From NCBI RefSeq assembly GCF_003669015.1, contig NZ_CP033069.1:3606501-3670500 (forward strand): a stretch of 64,000 bases of DNA, given 5' to 3'. The position numbers and the translations under genes are program-made. Origin of the DNA: Acidovorax sp. 1608163 (GTDB lineage Bacteria > Pseudomonadota > Gammaproteobacteria > Burkholderiales > Burkholderiaceae_C). Under the pieces are notes generated by a model. It ran no database searches, was not told the origin of the DNA, and was given only the letters and a program-made list of their open reading frames with translations. Within the stretch, counting starts at the first letter, position 1. Every line of letters begins with the position of its first letter. Below, one piece after another: positions 1 through 8,999 of this stretch.

Positions 1-186
1 CGCTCCATCATCGCGCTGGCGGGTAGCTTGGGCCTGTCGGTCATTGCAGAAGGGGTTGAGACCCAGGCACACCACGAGTTTTTGCTAGGCCACGGGTGTA
101 AGGCGTTCCAAGGCTATTTCTTCGGTCGCCCGTTGCCGCATTCTGAATTTGAACAGCTGGTGCGCAGCGGTGGGGCTGGAACGTGA
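1..186 (+). CDS. EAL-domain protein, C-terminal end (partial)
   Basis: The window opens inside a reading frame that ends with a TGA at 184-186. The visible 61 residues carry the last conserved blocks of a c-di-GMP phosphodiesterase EAL domain: VIAEGVET, then [14 protein letters not shown], the typical end of the fold. The N-terminus and any sensory domains lie outside the window. The same blocks recur at the end of the next large gene, so two EAL genes lie in tandem. The function (hydrolysis of c-di-GMP) is inferred from the family; the catalytic EAL motif itself is not visible here. Confidence 0.85.
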   Translation, partial: RSIIALAGSLGLSVIAEGVETQAHHEFLLGHGCKAFQGYFFGRPLPHSEFEQLVRSGGAGT

Positions 187-392
187 CCCGTCACCAACGT
201 GGTTTGCTTCGCTTCAATGAGCAGGCGCACTGCGATGTCTTTAGCGACTGCAGCAGTCCGTGGCACGGGTGACTGCCACACGCTGCACCCGATGAACGGA
301 TCTTGGGGACAGGTTGTGCCGCCTGAGCCCCTCGCCCATCGGACTACGAAGTGCACCATGAAATCTGCGCCGATGGGCGCCCAGGGAGGCAT

Positions 393-3300
393 ATGGCGAA
401 GCAGGTATGGCTGCAGCGTAGCTTTGAGAGGAAAGTCCTCGGTGGATTTCTGGCCGCCGCCCTCGTGGTGGTGGCGCTCGCAGCTACGACATGGAAGCTG
501 GCCGCCGATGCCAGAGAAGCCGCTCGCCTCGTCTCGCACACCTACCAAGTGGTGCAAACAATCACCGAAGCCAGGGCTGACACCCTTCAAATCGAGTTCA
601 GCACACAAAGCTACCGAATCTCAGGCGACGCCGCTGCCTTGAAAGAACGCAATGACCGGCTTGCGGCCAGAGAAGCCTCGCTGGCACGATTGCAGTCATT
701 GATCAGCGACAGTTCAGCGCAGATGCAGCGGTGGACGAAGCTGCGTGCGGTCATTAACGAGCGCATTGCGATTGCCAAGCAGGTCGAGATTCTGCGAAAA
801 AATCAGGGACAAGAAGCAGCCACCGCCTTTGTTTCAGGTGCGCCTTTGAGGGAGACGCGAGAACGCACCTATGCGCTCTTCCACGCGATGGATACGGAAG
901 CTCGCGAAGTCCTGGAATACCGCACGGCAGGTCAACTGACGAGTCAACGCGTTCTGGCAGCCAGTGGCGCAGCGGTTGCGACTTTGCTGGTCGCCATGCT
1001 GGCTGCAACCTACGTTCTGATCAGGCGCCAGTTAGCGGAAAGCGAGGCCACCCACCACGCGTTGATCCGGAGCGAAGAAAATCTCTCAACGACCTTGAGG
1101 TCACTGGGCGACGCTGTACTTGAGTCTGACTCCCAGGGGCGAATCACGCACATGAACCCGGCGGCAGAACGCCTCACCGGGTGGGCCTCAGGCGAGGCAC
1201 AAGGCCAGCGGGTAGACAGCGTTTTCCGGCTCGTCGGACAAGACGGACAGCCCCTGGATCGCTCGCTGGTTACCACCGTGCTGGCAACGAATCAGGTTCT
1301 CGAAGAAATCGATGGCATATCGCTGGTGACACGCACCGGCGCCCATTGCCCGATAGGAGCCAACGCGGCGCCCATACGTGACGAATCTGGCATCCCTCAG
1401 GGGGTGGTCCTTGTCTTTCGAGACATCACCGCGGAACGCCAGGCAAAGCAGTTCATTCAAGAGCAAAACGCACTGCTGGAACAACGGGTCTTCGAACGGA
1501 CAGCGCAATTGCGCGAAGCGCAGGAACACCTGCACAGCGTGATGAGCAGCGTCCCTGTGATGGTCGCGTATGTGAATGCAGAACGCAGGTATGTCTATGC
1601 CAACGAGCAGTACCGGCTGCGTTTTGCCCCGGACCACAACGACATTACTGGAAGCACCGTGCAAGAGGTACTGGGTGATGATCGCTATGCAATCGCTTCG
1701 CCGGCCATTGACAAGGCACTGGCGGGCGAAGCTCAAAGCTACGATTGGCAACCTTTTCCGGACGTCTGGCTTGCAATCAGTTTGGCCCCCAAGCGCAGCG
1801 CACAAGGCGTGGTCCTTGGGTACTACGTCCTTGGGGCCGATGTTTCGCAGCGCAAACAGGCCGAGCACCGAATCCAGACACTCAACGCTGAGCTTGGTCA
1901 GCGCGTGACAGATTTGGAGCGAGCGACCCGCGCCTGGAAAACCCTCAGCGCGGGCAACAGCGCGATGCTTCGGGCAACACAGGAGCAGTCATTGCTCGAC
2001 GCCATGTGCAAGGCCATTGTGGACGCCGGCGGCTACCCCGCCGCCATGGTTTGGTATGCCTTGAAGGACCCCGAGAAATCTGTACGCCCCATGGCTGAGA
2101 GTGGGTACGGCCTCGGCATGGACGTTCTGCGCTCACTGAAGGTGACATGGGCAGACAGTGAGCTGGGCCAAGGCGCCATAGCGACGGCCATCCGGGAAAA
2201 GGCCACCCAGGTCATTGGTGACATGCAAAATGATCCGAGCTACCGCCCTTGGCGCTCGTTTTTACAGGGCAACGCGTCATGCTTCGCTTGCCCTCTGTGG
2301 GTTGGAGGAAACGTCATCGGCGCACTGACTATTTTTGCGCGCGAACCGAACACTTTTGGGCCCGACGAAGTGCGGCTTTTGACGGAATCGGCAGACGACC
2401 TCGCGTTCGGCATTTCCAGCCTGCGGGCCAAGGCCGAACGTATCGCAGCAGAAGCAGAAATGCACCGCCTGACCCGGATGGATGCGCTGACCGGTCAACC
2501 CAACGAAGTTCACTTCATCGAAGTGGTGACAAGGGCCATGGAGGCAACCCGGGGGACAGAGGGTGCCCAGCCCTTGGCGCTGCTGCAGGTGAACATTGTC
2601 CGGCTGCGCGAGATCAATGAAGCACTGGGGCTAACCCATGGAGACCAGCTGCTGCGGCAGTTCGGTGCCCGACTCCGTTCAGCGGTGCCCGATGCCCACT
2701 TGATCGCCCGCTTGCGCGGCGATGAATTCGCCTTGCTGCTTTCGCCAGGCAGCGAGACGGATGCTATCGCGATGGTGAGCCGACTGCAGTCGATGCTGCA
2801 GCAGCCGTTTGAGATCGCAGACCTCTCTTTGGACGTCGGGGTCCGCATCGGTATTGCGCTTTTTCCTGACCACGGAGGCACAGCGGACGAGTTGCTGCAG
2901 CACGCCGACTTTGCGGTGAATCAGGCAAAAAGGAGAGAGCTCGGATTCAAGGTGTATGACCCCACCAATGACGAAGCGCACCCAGAGCGCCTGGCTATGG
3001 CGGCCGAGCTGCATCGAGCCATCGACCATGGCGACATGGTGCTCTACCTCCAGCCCAAAGTGGAAATGGCGAGTGGTGCCATATTGGGTGCAGAGGCCCT
3101 GGTGCGATGGCAGCACGTTGATCGCGGGTTGATCGGCCCAACCCAGTTCATCGCCCTTGCGGAGCACACCGGTCTCATCAAGAACCTCACCGACTGGGTC
3201 ATCGAATCAGCCATGCGCATATGCCATGAAGCCCAAAGCCGCGGCGATGCATTTCCTATCGCGGTGAACCTGTCGGCTCGCAATCTCAGAGATGAAACAC

Positions 3301-3815
3301 TGCTGCGAAAAGTGCGCTTGCTACACGACAACTGGAACGTGGCGAGGGGCCTGCTGGAGTTTGAAATCACCGAAAGTACGGTGATGGAAGACCCAGAATT
3401 TGCGTTACGAGTCTTGCATGACCTGCGGCAAGAGGGAGTCTCTCTGTACATTGACGATTTTGGAACCGGGTATTCATCGCTCAGCTACCTGCTCAAGCTG
3501 CCCGTGGAATACGTCAAGATCGACCAATCGTTTGTGCGCGACATGTCCACAAGCATTGACTCCGCCATCATCGTCAAATCAACCATTGATTTGGCCCACG
3601 CATTGGGCCGCAAGGTCGTTGCAGAGGGTGTAGAGACCCAACAAGATTGGGATATGTTGATCGAATTGGGCTGTGATATTGCCCAGGGATATTTCATTGC
3701 GAAACCGATGCCATCAGGAGACTTTCATGCATGGACACACCAATTTCGAGAGAAGCAATGGCCCGAAATTGCCACGGCGTCTAAGAACCTGTTCAAAGTC
3801 TCCTCGAGGGTGTGA
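393..3815 (+). CDS. CHASE3-PAS-PAS-GAF-GGDEF-EAL membrane signalling protein
   Basis: A 1140-residue c-di-GMP signalling protein. I chose ATG 393 over the in-frame ATG at 351 because GGGAGG sits just before it. A membrane segment at about 14-36, a CHASE3-like helical sensor (about 40-185) and a second membrane segment (about 199-222) precede two PAS domains (about 240-360 and 385-500), a GAF domain (about 540-690), GGDEF (about 700-865) and EAL (about 880-1125). The EAL half keeps its key motifs: EALVRW, FEITES, DDFGTGYSS and AEGVET. The GGDEF half looks degenerate: the signature reads RGDEF, and the first metal-binding aspartate block (usually D..FK.IN) reads NIVRLREIN. I infer a phosphodiesterase with a regulatory or substrate-sensing GGDEF domain. 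The last residues (KNLFKVSSRV) are encoded by sequence resembling the end of a repeat found at 54317. Confidence 0.92.
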   Translation: MAKQVWLQRSFERKVLGGFLAAALVVVALAATTWKLAADAREAARLVSHTYQVVQTITEARADTLQIEFSTQSYRISGDAAALKERNDRLAAREASLARLQSLISDSSAQMQRWTKLRAVINERIAIAKQVEILRKNQGQEAATAFVSGAPLRETRERTYALFHAMDTEAREVLEYRTAGQLTSQRVLAASGAAVATLLVAMLAATYVLIRRQLAESEATHHALIRSEENLSTTLRSLGDAVLESDSQGRITHMNPAAERLTGWASGEAQGQRVDSVFRLVGQDGQPLDRSLVTTVLATNQVLEEIDGISLVTRTGAHCPIGANAAPIRDESGIPQGVVLVFRDITAERQAKQFIQEQNALLEQRVFERTAQLREAQEHLHSVMSSVPVMVAYVNAERRYVYANEQYRLRFAPDHNDITGSTVQEVLGDDRYAIASPAIDKALAGEAQSYDWQPFPDVWLAISLAPKRSAQGVVLGYYVLGADVSQRKQAEHRIQTLNAELGQRVTDLERATRAWKTLSAGNSAMLRATQEQSLLDAMCKAIVDAGGYPAAMVWYALKDPEKSVRPMAESGYGLGMDVLRSLKVTWADSELGQGAIATAIREKATQVIGDMQNDPSYRPWRSFLQGNASCFACPLWVGGNVIGALTIFAREPNTFGPDEVRLLTESADDLAFGISSLRAKAERIAAEAEMHRLTRMDALTGQPNEVHFIEVVTRAMEATRGTEGAQPLALLQVNIVRLREINEALGLTHGDQLLRQFGARLRSAVPDAHLIARLRGDEFALLLSPGSETDAIAMVSRLQSMLQQPFEIADLSLDVGVRIGIALFPDHGGTADELLQHADFAVNQAKRRELGFKVYDPTNDEAHPERLAMAAELHRAIDHGDMVLYLQPKVEMASGAILGAEALVRWQHVDRGLIGPTQFIALAEHTGLIKNLTDWVIESAMRICHEAQSRGDAFPIAVNLSARNLRDETLLRKVRLLHDNWNVARGLLEFEITESTVMEDPEFALRVLHDLRQEGVSLYIDDFGTGYSSLSYLLKLPVEYVKIDQSFVRDMSTSIDSAIIVKSTIDLAHALGRKVVAEGVETQQDWDMLIELGCDIAQGYFIAKPMPSGDFHAWTHQFREKQWPEIATASKNLFKVSSRV

Positions 3816-4246
3816 AAAGCGCGGAGAGTAAGAAAGAGCTACTTGCGTAGGGTGTTTCGCAAAAGGCCCGTGCGGCGGGCGATTTCCCGGATGGACAGCT
3901 GCTCTCAGAGCCCAATGCCTGGTGGCACTCAGTGTTGCCACTCCTGCTCTCCTTTGGCTTTAAAAGCAGCAGATTAGGGTTGGGACATGGGGCAGATTTA
4001 GAGGGGGCCAGCAAGTTAAGTAGGTCACTTCTGCATGGAAATCAAAAACTCTCCTCGAATTTTTAGCGCTAGGTCAAGGAATCCTGCGAATTTGAATCAT
4101 ATGTATCATTTATATTGAATTTGCAACTAATCATAGGTATAGTTCTGGCATTGCTTGTCGCCATGGGGCGATGCGAGTGGCCATTGGGCCCACGCATCAA
4201 TCAGGAGTGGCCACAGGGTATCCCCTTGATTTGAAAACGTGAGTCC
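3816..4246. other. Stretch between EAL gene and chemoreceptor fragment
   Basis: No intact gene is visible. The first part (to about 4020) looks like the end of an IS21-type element on the minus strand (see the istA remnant). The remainder, about 4020-4246, is AT-richer and is probably the former upstream region of the chemoreceptor that starts at 4247. I could not fix a promoter. Confidence 0.5.
3839..3941 (-). pseudogene. istA: IS21-family istA N-terminal remnant
   Basis: Read on the minus strand, a GTG at 3941 opens VATLSATRHWALR. After a frame change the sequence continues as QLSIREIARRTGLLRN and reaches a TAG at 3839-3841. The helix-turn-helix block SIREIARRTGLSRNTVRKYL is typical of the start of IS21-family IstA transposases. 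Only this N-terminal scrap remains, with at least one frameshift and an early stop, and no istB is nearby. The call rests on motif recognition alone. Confidence 0.6.
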
Positions 4247-4369
4247 ATGAACAATCTGAAGATTTCCACGCGCCTGTCGGGCGCGTTTGCTTTGCTGGTA
4301 TTGATGTTGCTGGGTTTGGCTGTGGCCGCCATGGCGCAGCTGTCGGCCATGCGTGCAGCCACCGCTGAG
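4247..4369 (+). pseudogene. Methyl-accepting chemotaxis protein, N-terminal fragment cut by IS
   Basis: ATG 4247 opens MNNLKISTRLSGAFALLVLM followed by a hydrophobic run (LLGLAVAAMAQL). This is the usual N-terminal signal anchor of a methyl-accepting chemotaxis protein with a four-helix-bundle sensor. After about 41 codons the frame runs directly into the IS3 element at 4370. No HAMP or signalling domain follows on the far side of the IS (from 5598), so the rest of the gene was lost, not just interrupted. The fragment is certainly non-functional as a receptor. Confidence 0.8.
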
Positions 4370-4398
4370 TGGACTTCACCCGGTTTCGTAGACATATT

Positions 4399-5259
4399 TC
4401 AACTTCCGTTTCGAAGTTGTTCGAATGCCAGCGGACTCAGTTGGTCTAGGTGACTGTGCCGACGGATTCGATTGTAAAAACCTTCGATGTAGTCAAACAC
4501 ATCTGACTTGGCGTCTTGCCTGGTGGCATAGATATGGCGTTTGATTCTCTCCTTCTTCAAGCTGCTGAAGAAGGACTCTGCTACCGCGTTGTCCCAACAG
4601 TTTCCACGTCGGCTCATGCTTGGCACCAATTGGTTGTCCTTGCACCAGCGGGCGAAGTCGTCACTGCCAAACTGACTTCCTTGGTCGGAATGGATCATCA
4701 CTGGACCCGTTGGGCGCCTGCGCCACACTGCCATCGTGAGCGCATCCAACACCAACTCTGTAGCCATGCTGGAGTTCATCGCCCAGCCGACCACCATGCG
4801 CGAGTACAGGTCAATTACGGCCGTTAGGTACAACCAGCCCTCATGGGTTCGGATATAGGTAATGTCGGTGACCCACACTTGGTTCGGTAGCGTGACCGTG
4901 AACTCACGTTGCAACCGGTTCGGTGCGGCAGTCGCAGGAAGACCGACTCGGTAGCGTGGCCGCTTGTAACCACGCACTGAGCGCAGTTGGGCCTGGCGCA
5001 TCAGGCGTGCTACACGTTTTTGACCGCACGCCATACCGTCCTCTCGCAAGTCCCGCAGGATGCGTGGGCTTCCATAAATCCCGTGGCTGTCGTCAAAGGA
5101 TTGCCGAATGCTTGCCAGCAAGACATCGTCGGCTAAGGCGCGTTTGGACTTTGGATTGGCCTTCCAAGCGTAATAGCCACTGCGCTGTACGCGCAGAACG
5201 CGGCACATGCTGCTGAGCCGGAACTGGCCTTTATGTTCGGCCATGAATGCGTACTTCAC
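4399..5259 (-). CDS. IS3-family transposase OrfB (integrase core)
   Basis: The 286-residue catalytic part of the IS3 transposase. It starts at a GTG inside the last codons of orfA, in the -1 frame. It shows an HTH_21-type region (GIYGSPRILRDLREDG) and the DDE integrase fold, with D in WVTDITYI, D in IHSDQGSQ and E in NAVAESFFSSLKKE. OrfA ends with an A6G slippery run (CTAAAAAAGG), the usual signal for -1 programmed frameshifting in IS3 elements, so the active product is probably an OrfAB fusion. It is identical to the copy at 47799-48659. Confidence 0.96.
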   Translation of the reverse strand: MKYAFMAEHKGQFRLSSMCRVLRVQRSGYYAWKANPKSKRALADDVLLASIRQSFDDSHGIYGSPRILRDLREDGMACGQKRVARLMRQAQLRSVRGYKRPRYRVGLPATAAPNRLQREFTVTLPNQVWVTDITYIRTHEGWLYLTAVIDLYSRMVVGWAMNSSMATELVLDALTMAVWRRRPTGPVMIHSDQGSQFGSDDFARWCKDNQLVPSMSRRGNCWDNAVAESFFSSLKKERIKRHIYATRQDAKSDVFDYIEGFYNRIRRHSHLDQLSPLAFEQLRNGS

Positions 5260-5537
5260 CCGGACAGCTTGGCAAAGTACGTTGCGGCCTTTTTTAGGAT
5301 GTCGCGCTCCTCATTGGCCCTTTTGAGCTCCGCTTTGAGCCGGGATACCTCGGCCTTGAGCTGGCTTGTCTCTGCCCCCCCTGCGCTCGATTGCTCTTTG
5401 GCAAGCCGCACCCACAGGTACAGGCTTTTGTCCGACATGCCCAATCGCTTGGCTACATCCACTACCCCATGACCACGCTCGGTCACCTGTTTGACGGCTT
5501 CTGCCTTGAACTCAGCCGGGTATCGCACTCTCTTCAT
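5256..5537 (-). CDS. IS3-family transposase OrfA (HTH_8)
   Basis: A 93-residue DNA-binding subunit of the IS3 transposase. The N-terminal helix-turn-helix includes AVKQVTERGHGVVDVAKRLG, followed by a coiled coil (SQLKAEVSRLKAELKRA) that in this family mediates multimerisation. The frame is intact here because the internal G run has seven bases; the second copy has six. The end overlaps the start of orfB by four bases, with the A6G slippery site just upstream. Confidence 0.95.
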   Translation of the reverse strand: MKRVRYPAEFKAEAVKQVTERGHGVVDVAKRLGMSDKSLYLWVRLAKEQSSAGGAETSQLKAEVSRLKAELKRANEERDILKKAATYFAKLSG

Positions 5538-5705
5538 TTCTCACTCTCCAGTTCAATTTCGACCTTGATAGGTGTCTATTGAACCGGGTGAAGTCCAGCG
5601 AGACTTCGGCGGCAGCTTTGGTGCCAAAAGCAGACGTCTAGTAGAGGCCGAAAATCAACCACCCTGAGAGATACCGATGTCCAAGAGCTTCACGACTTCA
5701 GAAGC

Positions 5706-5766
5706 AAAAAAGCGCTGCCGGCCTGCACCGCCGCCACCGCCATCGGTGCGATGGCGGCGCTTTTTT
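5706..5766. terminator. Rho-independent terminator, probably bidirectional
   Basis: AAAAAAGCGCTGCC is matched by GGCGGCGCTTTTTT with about 33 bases between, giving a 14-bp stem with one G-T pair, A-run on one side and T-run on the other. On the minus strand it lies just after the end of the siderophore-receptor operon (5796), which it probably terminates. Confidence 0.75.
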
Positions 5767-5795
5767 TCTGTGCCATCAGATGGTGGCGCCGGCCA

Positions 5796-6200
5796 TCAGC
5801 GGGATTGCGGGGCGCCCGTTGACAGCAGCTCTGTTGCCATCTCTATCGCCTGCTCACGCGAAGAAGCCAGAAGAAGAGGATAGCCCCAGAACTTGGCGAA
5901 GACGACCGCAAAAGCCTTGAGCCCCAGACGCTTTGCCGAGTTGGGTTCGATCAGGATCATTGCTCGGACAAGTCTGCGCAATTCAACTTTGTGCTTTTTC
6001 ATCCAGAGCGCGGTGCGCTTCTTTTCTTCAGGCGTGTGCTCATGGTCATCGTCGTCAGGTGCGGTATCGCTCAGGATCACGAAGGGCTCGCCGCGCCGTA
6101 GATTGGCCTCGAATTCATCGAAGTCCCTCTGATGGTCATGTCCAGGTTTTTGCGAAAGATTCATCCAGACCAAGGGAAAGTTAGAACTATTCATCGACAT
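5796..6200 (-). CDS. Hypothetical cytosolic protein in siderophore-receptor operon
   Basis: A 134-residue protein starting MSMNSSNFPLVWMN. I chose ATG 6200 because GGAG lies six bases upstream. It overlaps the end of the previous gene by 14 bp, so the two are probably translationally coupled. It has no signal peptide or membrane segment. An acidic stretch (DTAPDDDDHEHTPEEK) precedes a basic helical part (KKHKVELRRLVRAM), and the C-terminal half may be alpha/beta. I do not recognise the family. As third gene behind a TonB-dependent receptor, a role in siderophore handling is possible but is inference only. Confidence 0.75.
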   Translation of the reverse strand: MSMNSSNFPLVWMNLSQKPGHDHQRDFDEFEANLRRGEPFVILSDTAPDDDDHEHTPEEKKRTALWMKKHKVELRRLVRAMILIEPNSAKRLGLKAFAVVFAKFWGYPLLLASSREQAIEMATELLSTGAPQSR

Positions 6201-6642
6201 GACCCACTCCTTTGGTTTTGATGTGACGCCAGGTGGCCGCAATGGCGAACACCCCGGGCAGCGTTATGAAGAACACTGCCGAGAAGGCCACATGCCAGCC
6301 GTCGCGCAGCCCGTCCAAAACTCCACCGAGCGTATTGAGGACAACAAGCAAACTGCCAAAGACCAGCGCAGTCCACTGGGCCTTGCGGGTTCCGATCAAT
6401 GCGATAAGCACCGTGACGATCCAGCAACCATAGAAGGCGGAAAACATCCACAGTACGCCAGGCTCGAACGTAATCGCCGGCGTCGCTCCGTGTGCTCTCG
6501 CGAGGTCATTGACGTAGAAGAACAATTGAAAGGTGACAAATAGCACCGCGCCAGCGCCGGTGGTCAACCAGAACAGAGCGACCTTGTTTGGGTTGTGTAT
6601 GGCCAGATGCCGGCCGCGAGTTGAAGAAGACTGAAAGGTCAT
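6187..6642 (-). CDS. Four-helix inner-membrane protein next to siderophore receptor
   Basis: A 151-residue protein with about four predicted membrane segments (around VALFWLTTGAGAVLFVTFQL, GVLWMFSAFYGCWIVTVLIA, WTALVFGSLLVVLNTLGG and WHVAFSAVFFITLPGVFA). It begins 43 bp after the stop of the TonB-dependent receptor and overlaps the next gene, so it belongs to the same transcript. I cannot name the family. Small membrane proteins often accompany siderophore receptors, but no catalytic or transport motif is visible here. Confidence 0.75.
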   Translation of the reverse strand: MTFQSSSTRGRHLAIHNPNKVALFWLTTGAGAVLFVTFQLFFYVNDLARAHGATPAITFEPGVLWMFSAFYGCWIVTVLIALIGTRKAQWTALVFGSLLVVLNTLGGVLDGLRDGWHVAFSAVFFITLPGVFAIAATWRHIKTKGVGHVDE

Positions 6643-6685
6643 GGGAGCTTTCTCGATAATCGATGATTGAGTGTTTGCGGGAAAA

Positions 6686-8998
6686 TCAGTACCTGTAGTC
6701 CAGCGTCACCATCACGTTGCGTGGTGCGCCATAGCTGACGGTGTCGAAATCACCCTTTTGCAGCGCGTATTTCTTGTCGAATACGTTATTGAGGTTGATG
6801 GTCACGTTGGTCTTTTTGGTGATGGCATAGCGAGCCATCAACGACACGAGCGCATATGGGCTTTGCTCGCCACCCAGGGAACTGGTGCCGGTATTGGGGG
6901 CCTGGTAGAAGCGGCTTTGCCATTTGGCGCCAGCACCCAGGGTCAACTGGCTCCACTCACCCGGCAACTGGTAGGTCGTGAAAAACTGGGCGGTGGTGCG
7001 CGGTATTTGCGAATTCAAGCGGACGCCAGCGCCGTCTTTTGCCGTGAAGTGGGCGACTCCAGCGTAGATGTTCCAGCCAAGCGCCAGTTCGCCCTGCAGA
7101 TCGAACTCGATCCCGCGCGACCTGGTCCCATCGGCGCCGCGATAGGCTTGGGCGCCGCTGGGCGTACGGGTTCCTGCGACGGTCTGCGCCGCGTTGTCCA
7201 GCTCGGTCTCGAACAGGGCTACCGACGCATTCAAGCGCCTATCGAGGTATTCGCCTTTCACACCGACTTCCTTGGTTTTACCCTTGGACGGCGTGAGTAC
7301 GTTGCCCAGGCTGTCCCGATAGTCAGTTTGCGGATTGAAGATGCCCGTGTAGCTGGCGTAGGCCGAATAGGTCTTGTTGATGGAGTAGACCAAACCGGCG
7401 TACGGGGTGAACTCGCTGCTCTTTTTGTAATGCAAAGACGCACCACCGGCGGTATCGTCAATTTCATAGCTGCTGAAACGTCCGCCGACTATCAGCCTCA
7501 GTGGGTCGGACAGCGAAATCCGCGCCGCGCTGTAGACACCGCTCTGCTTGATTCGAGTGCGGGTCGGTATCCGAGCCATGGCATCGAGGTTGGGCCGGGA
7601 AAATGCTGGACTCAGGGTGTAGACGTTGACCGGCGCAATGGCCGCGAAGAACGGCGGCAGATCGTCCTGGCCAGCCGTGCGACGAGAATTTGTCGCGCCT
7701 GCTACCAGGTCGTGTTGGCGGCCCAGCAGTTCGAACGGACCGCTGGCCATCACGTCAAAGGTGTTCTGGCGACTGCTCCCCTCAGACGCCAGTGCTACCG
7801 GGAGGGCGCCGTTGGGGAAGGCTCCCCGTCCAGTTGCGCGATCGGGGCGGCCGACGAGGCCGAGCAGTTCGGTATCGTGTTCGGTACGGTACTGGTTGGC
7901 AGTGGCACGCAAATTCCAGCCGTTGTTGAAGCGGTGCTCGATTGCGGCAAATCCTGTTTTGAGGTTATTGTCCCAGCGGCTCCAGTCCTGAGCGTAGCTT
8001 CTGGAGCGTGAATAGTCCGCCTGCGTGCCGTCGCTGAACCACAGCGGCAGACCGCCCCAGGTGGCGCCTTTCGGCGTGATGTCCTGGTGGTCGTATCCCA
8101 GGCTCACGGTCGTGTCCGGGGTCAGGTCTGCCTCGACGACGCCATAGAACGACTTCCTCTGCGGTTTGTAGCCGTCGATGTACGAACGGCCGTCTTGGTA
8201 CGTGCCCACCACGCGTGCTCGGATGCGACCGTCCTTGGTCAGCGGTGTCGAGACGTCGGCCAATCCCCGGTAGGTATCCCAACTCCCTGCACCGAGGGAT
8301 GCGGACGCCGCGAATTCACGGGTTGGGCGTTTGCGCACCAGGTTGATGGCCGCCGATGGATTGCCGGTGCCGGTTAGCAGGCCCGAGGCACCGCGCACGA
8401 CCTCGACACGGTCATAGAACGCCGTATCGAGAGAACCAATACCGCTCCCATTGATTGGGCTGCCGACCACCGTCGGGATGCCGTCGTACTGGACGTTGTT
8501 GATCAGCAAGCCGCGCGAATAGAAGCTCGTGCGTTCGCTGTCGGATTGATATGACGCGATGCCCGTAGTGTTCTCCAGCACGCTCTGCACCGAATTCAAC
8601 TGCTGGTCGTCCATGCGCTGACGCGTGATGACCGTGACGGACTGCGGAGTTTCCCGCAACGACAGCGGCAGGCGCGTGGCTGCCGCCGTCTCGTCGGTGG
8701 TGTACGAACCTGTACCTTCAGTCGCCACAGCATTCATTTGGTCCGATACGGTGACTGCCGGCAACGTGGGTTCCCCTTGAGTCGTTTTTCCCCCGACCTC
8801 GTCTCGCGGCTGCAATGGCTCGGCGGCGCATGCGCTTTGCGCACTGAAGAAAATTGCCCCAGCTACCGCAGCACCCAACACGCTGCGGGGAGAAATCCTG
8901 CGGCCGTGACATGGCACATCAAGTCCGGGAGGGACGGCACGCATGGTGCTCATCTCGATTTGCCAGCGGAGTCTTCCGGCATCCTTGAAATTGCGCAT
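6686..8998 (-). CDS. TonB-dependent siderophore receptor (FhuE/FpvA-like)
   Basis: A 770-residue outer-membrane receptor for a ferric siderophore. A cleavable signal (RRISPRSVLGAAVAGAIFF...ACAAE) is followed by a TonB-box-like stretch (PAVTVSDQ), a plug domain (LRETPQSVTVITRQRMDDQQ; VRGASGLLTGTGNPSAAINL) and a beta-barrel ending in an aromatic residue (VTLDYRY). There is no N-terminal STN signalling domain, so it should not act through an ECF sigma factor. ATG 8998 is the longest ATG start; those at 8953 or 8944 are also possible and would leave the Fur-like site fully upstream. It is the first gene of a three-gene unit and faces an AraC regulator 340 bp upstream. The substrate cannot be told from sequence. 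Confidence 0.93.
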   Translation of the reverse strand: MRNFKDAGRLRWQIEMSTMRAVPPGLDVPCHGRRISPRSVLGAAVAGAIFFSAQSACAAEPLQPRDEVGGKTTQGEPTLPAVTVSDQMNAVATEGTGSYTTDETAAATRLPLSLRETPQSVTVITRQRMDDQQLNSVQSVLENTTGIASYQSDSERTSFYSRGLLINNVQYDGIPTVVGSPINGSGIGSLDTAFYDRVEVVRGASGLLTGTGNPSAAINLVRKRPTREFAASASLGAGSWDTYRGLADVSTPLTKDGRIRARVVGTYQDGRSYIDGYKPQRKSFYGVVEADLTPDTTVSLGYDHQDITPKGATWGGLPLWFSDGTQADYSRSRSYAQDWSRWDNNLKTGFAAIEHRFNNGWNLRATANQYRTEHDTELLGLVGRPDRATGRGAFPNGALPVALASEGSSRQNTFDVMASGPFELLGRQHDLVAGATNSRRTAGQDDLPPFFAAIAPVNVYTLSPAFSRPNLDAMARIPTRTRIKQSGVYSAARISLSDPLRLIVGGRFSSYEIDDTAGGASLHYKKSSEFTPYAGLVYSINKTYSAYASYTGIFNPQTDYRDSLGNVLTPSKGKTKEVGVKGEYLDRRLNASVALFETELDNAAQTVAGTRTPSGAQAYRGADGTRSRGIEFDLQGELALGWNIYAGVAHFTAKDGAGVRLNSQIPRTTAQFFTTYQLPGEWSQLTLGAGAKWQSRFYQAPNTGTSSLGGEQSPYALVSLMARYAITKKTNVTINLNNVFDKKYALQKGDFDTVSYGAPRNVMVTLDYRY

Positions 8999-8999
8999 C

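Larger units (their letters stand above)
4370..5597 (-). mobile_element. IS3-family insertion sequence, copy 1
   Basis: A 1228-bp element with ends TGGACTTCACCCGGTT and its inverted counterpart AACCGGGTGAAGTCCA, carrying orfA and orfB on the minus strand. It is a near-identical, inverted copy of the element at 47462-48688, differing by one base in a G run (seven G here). The flanking triplets (GAG before, GCG after) do not match, so no target-site duplication is visible. Together with the missing 3' part of the chemoreceptor this points to an adjacent deletion or rearrangement after insertion. Confidence 0.95.

Noticed and set aside
5677..5883. A 68-codon plus-strand frame starting MSKSFTTSEAKKRC
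   Set aside because: It runs through a terminator hairpin and into the opposite gene; the proline run comes from the stem-loop sequence.
6671..8011. A 446-codon plus-strand frame
   Set aside because: Antisense to the TonB-dependent receptor, which has full family motifs.
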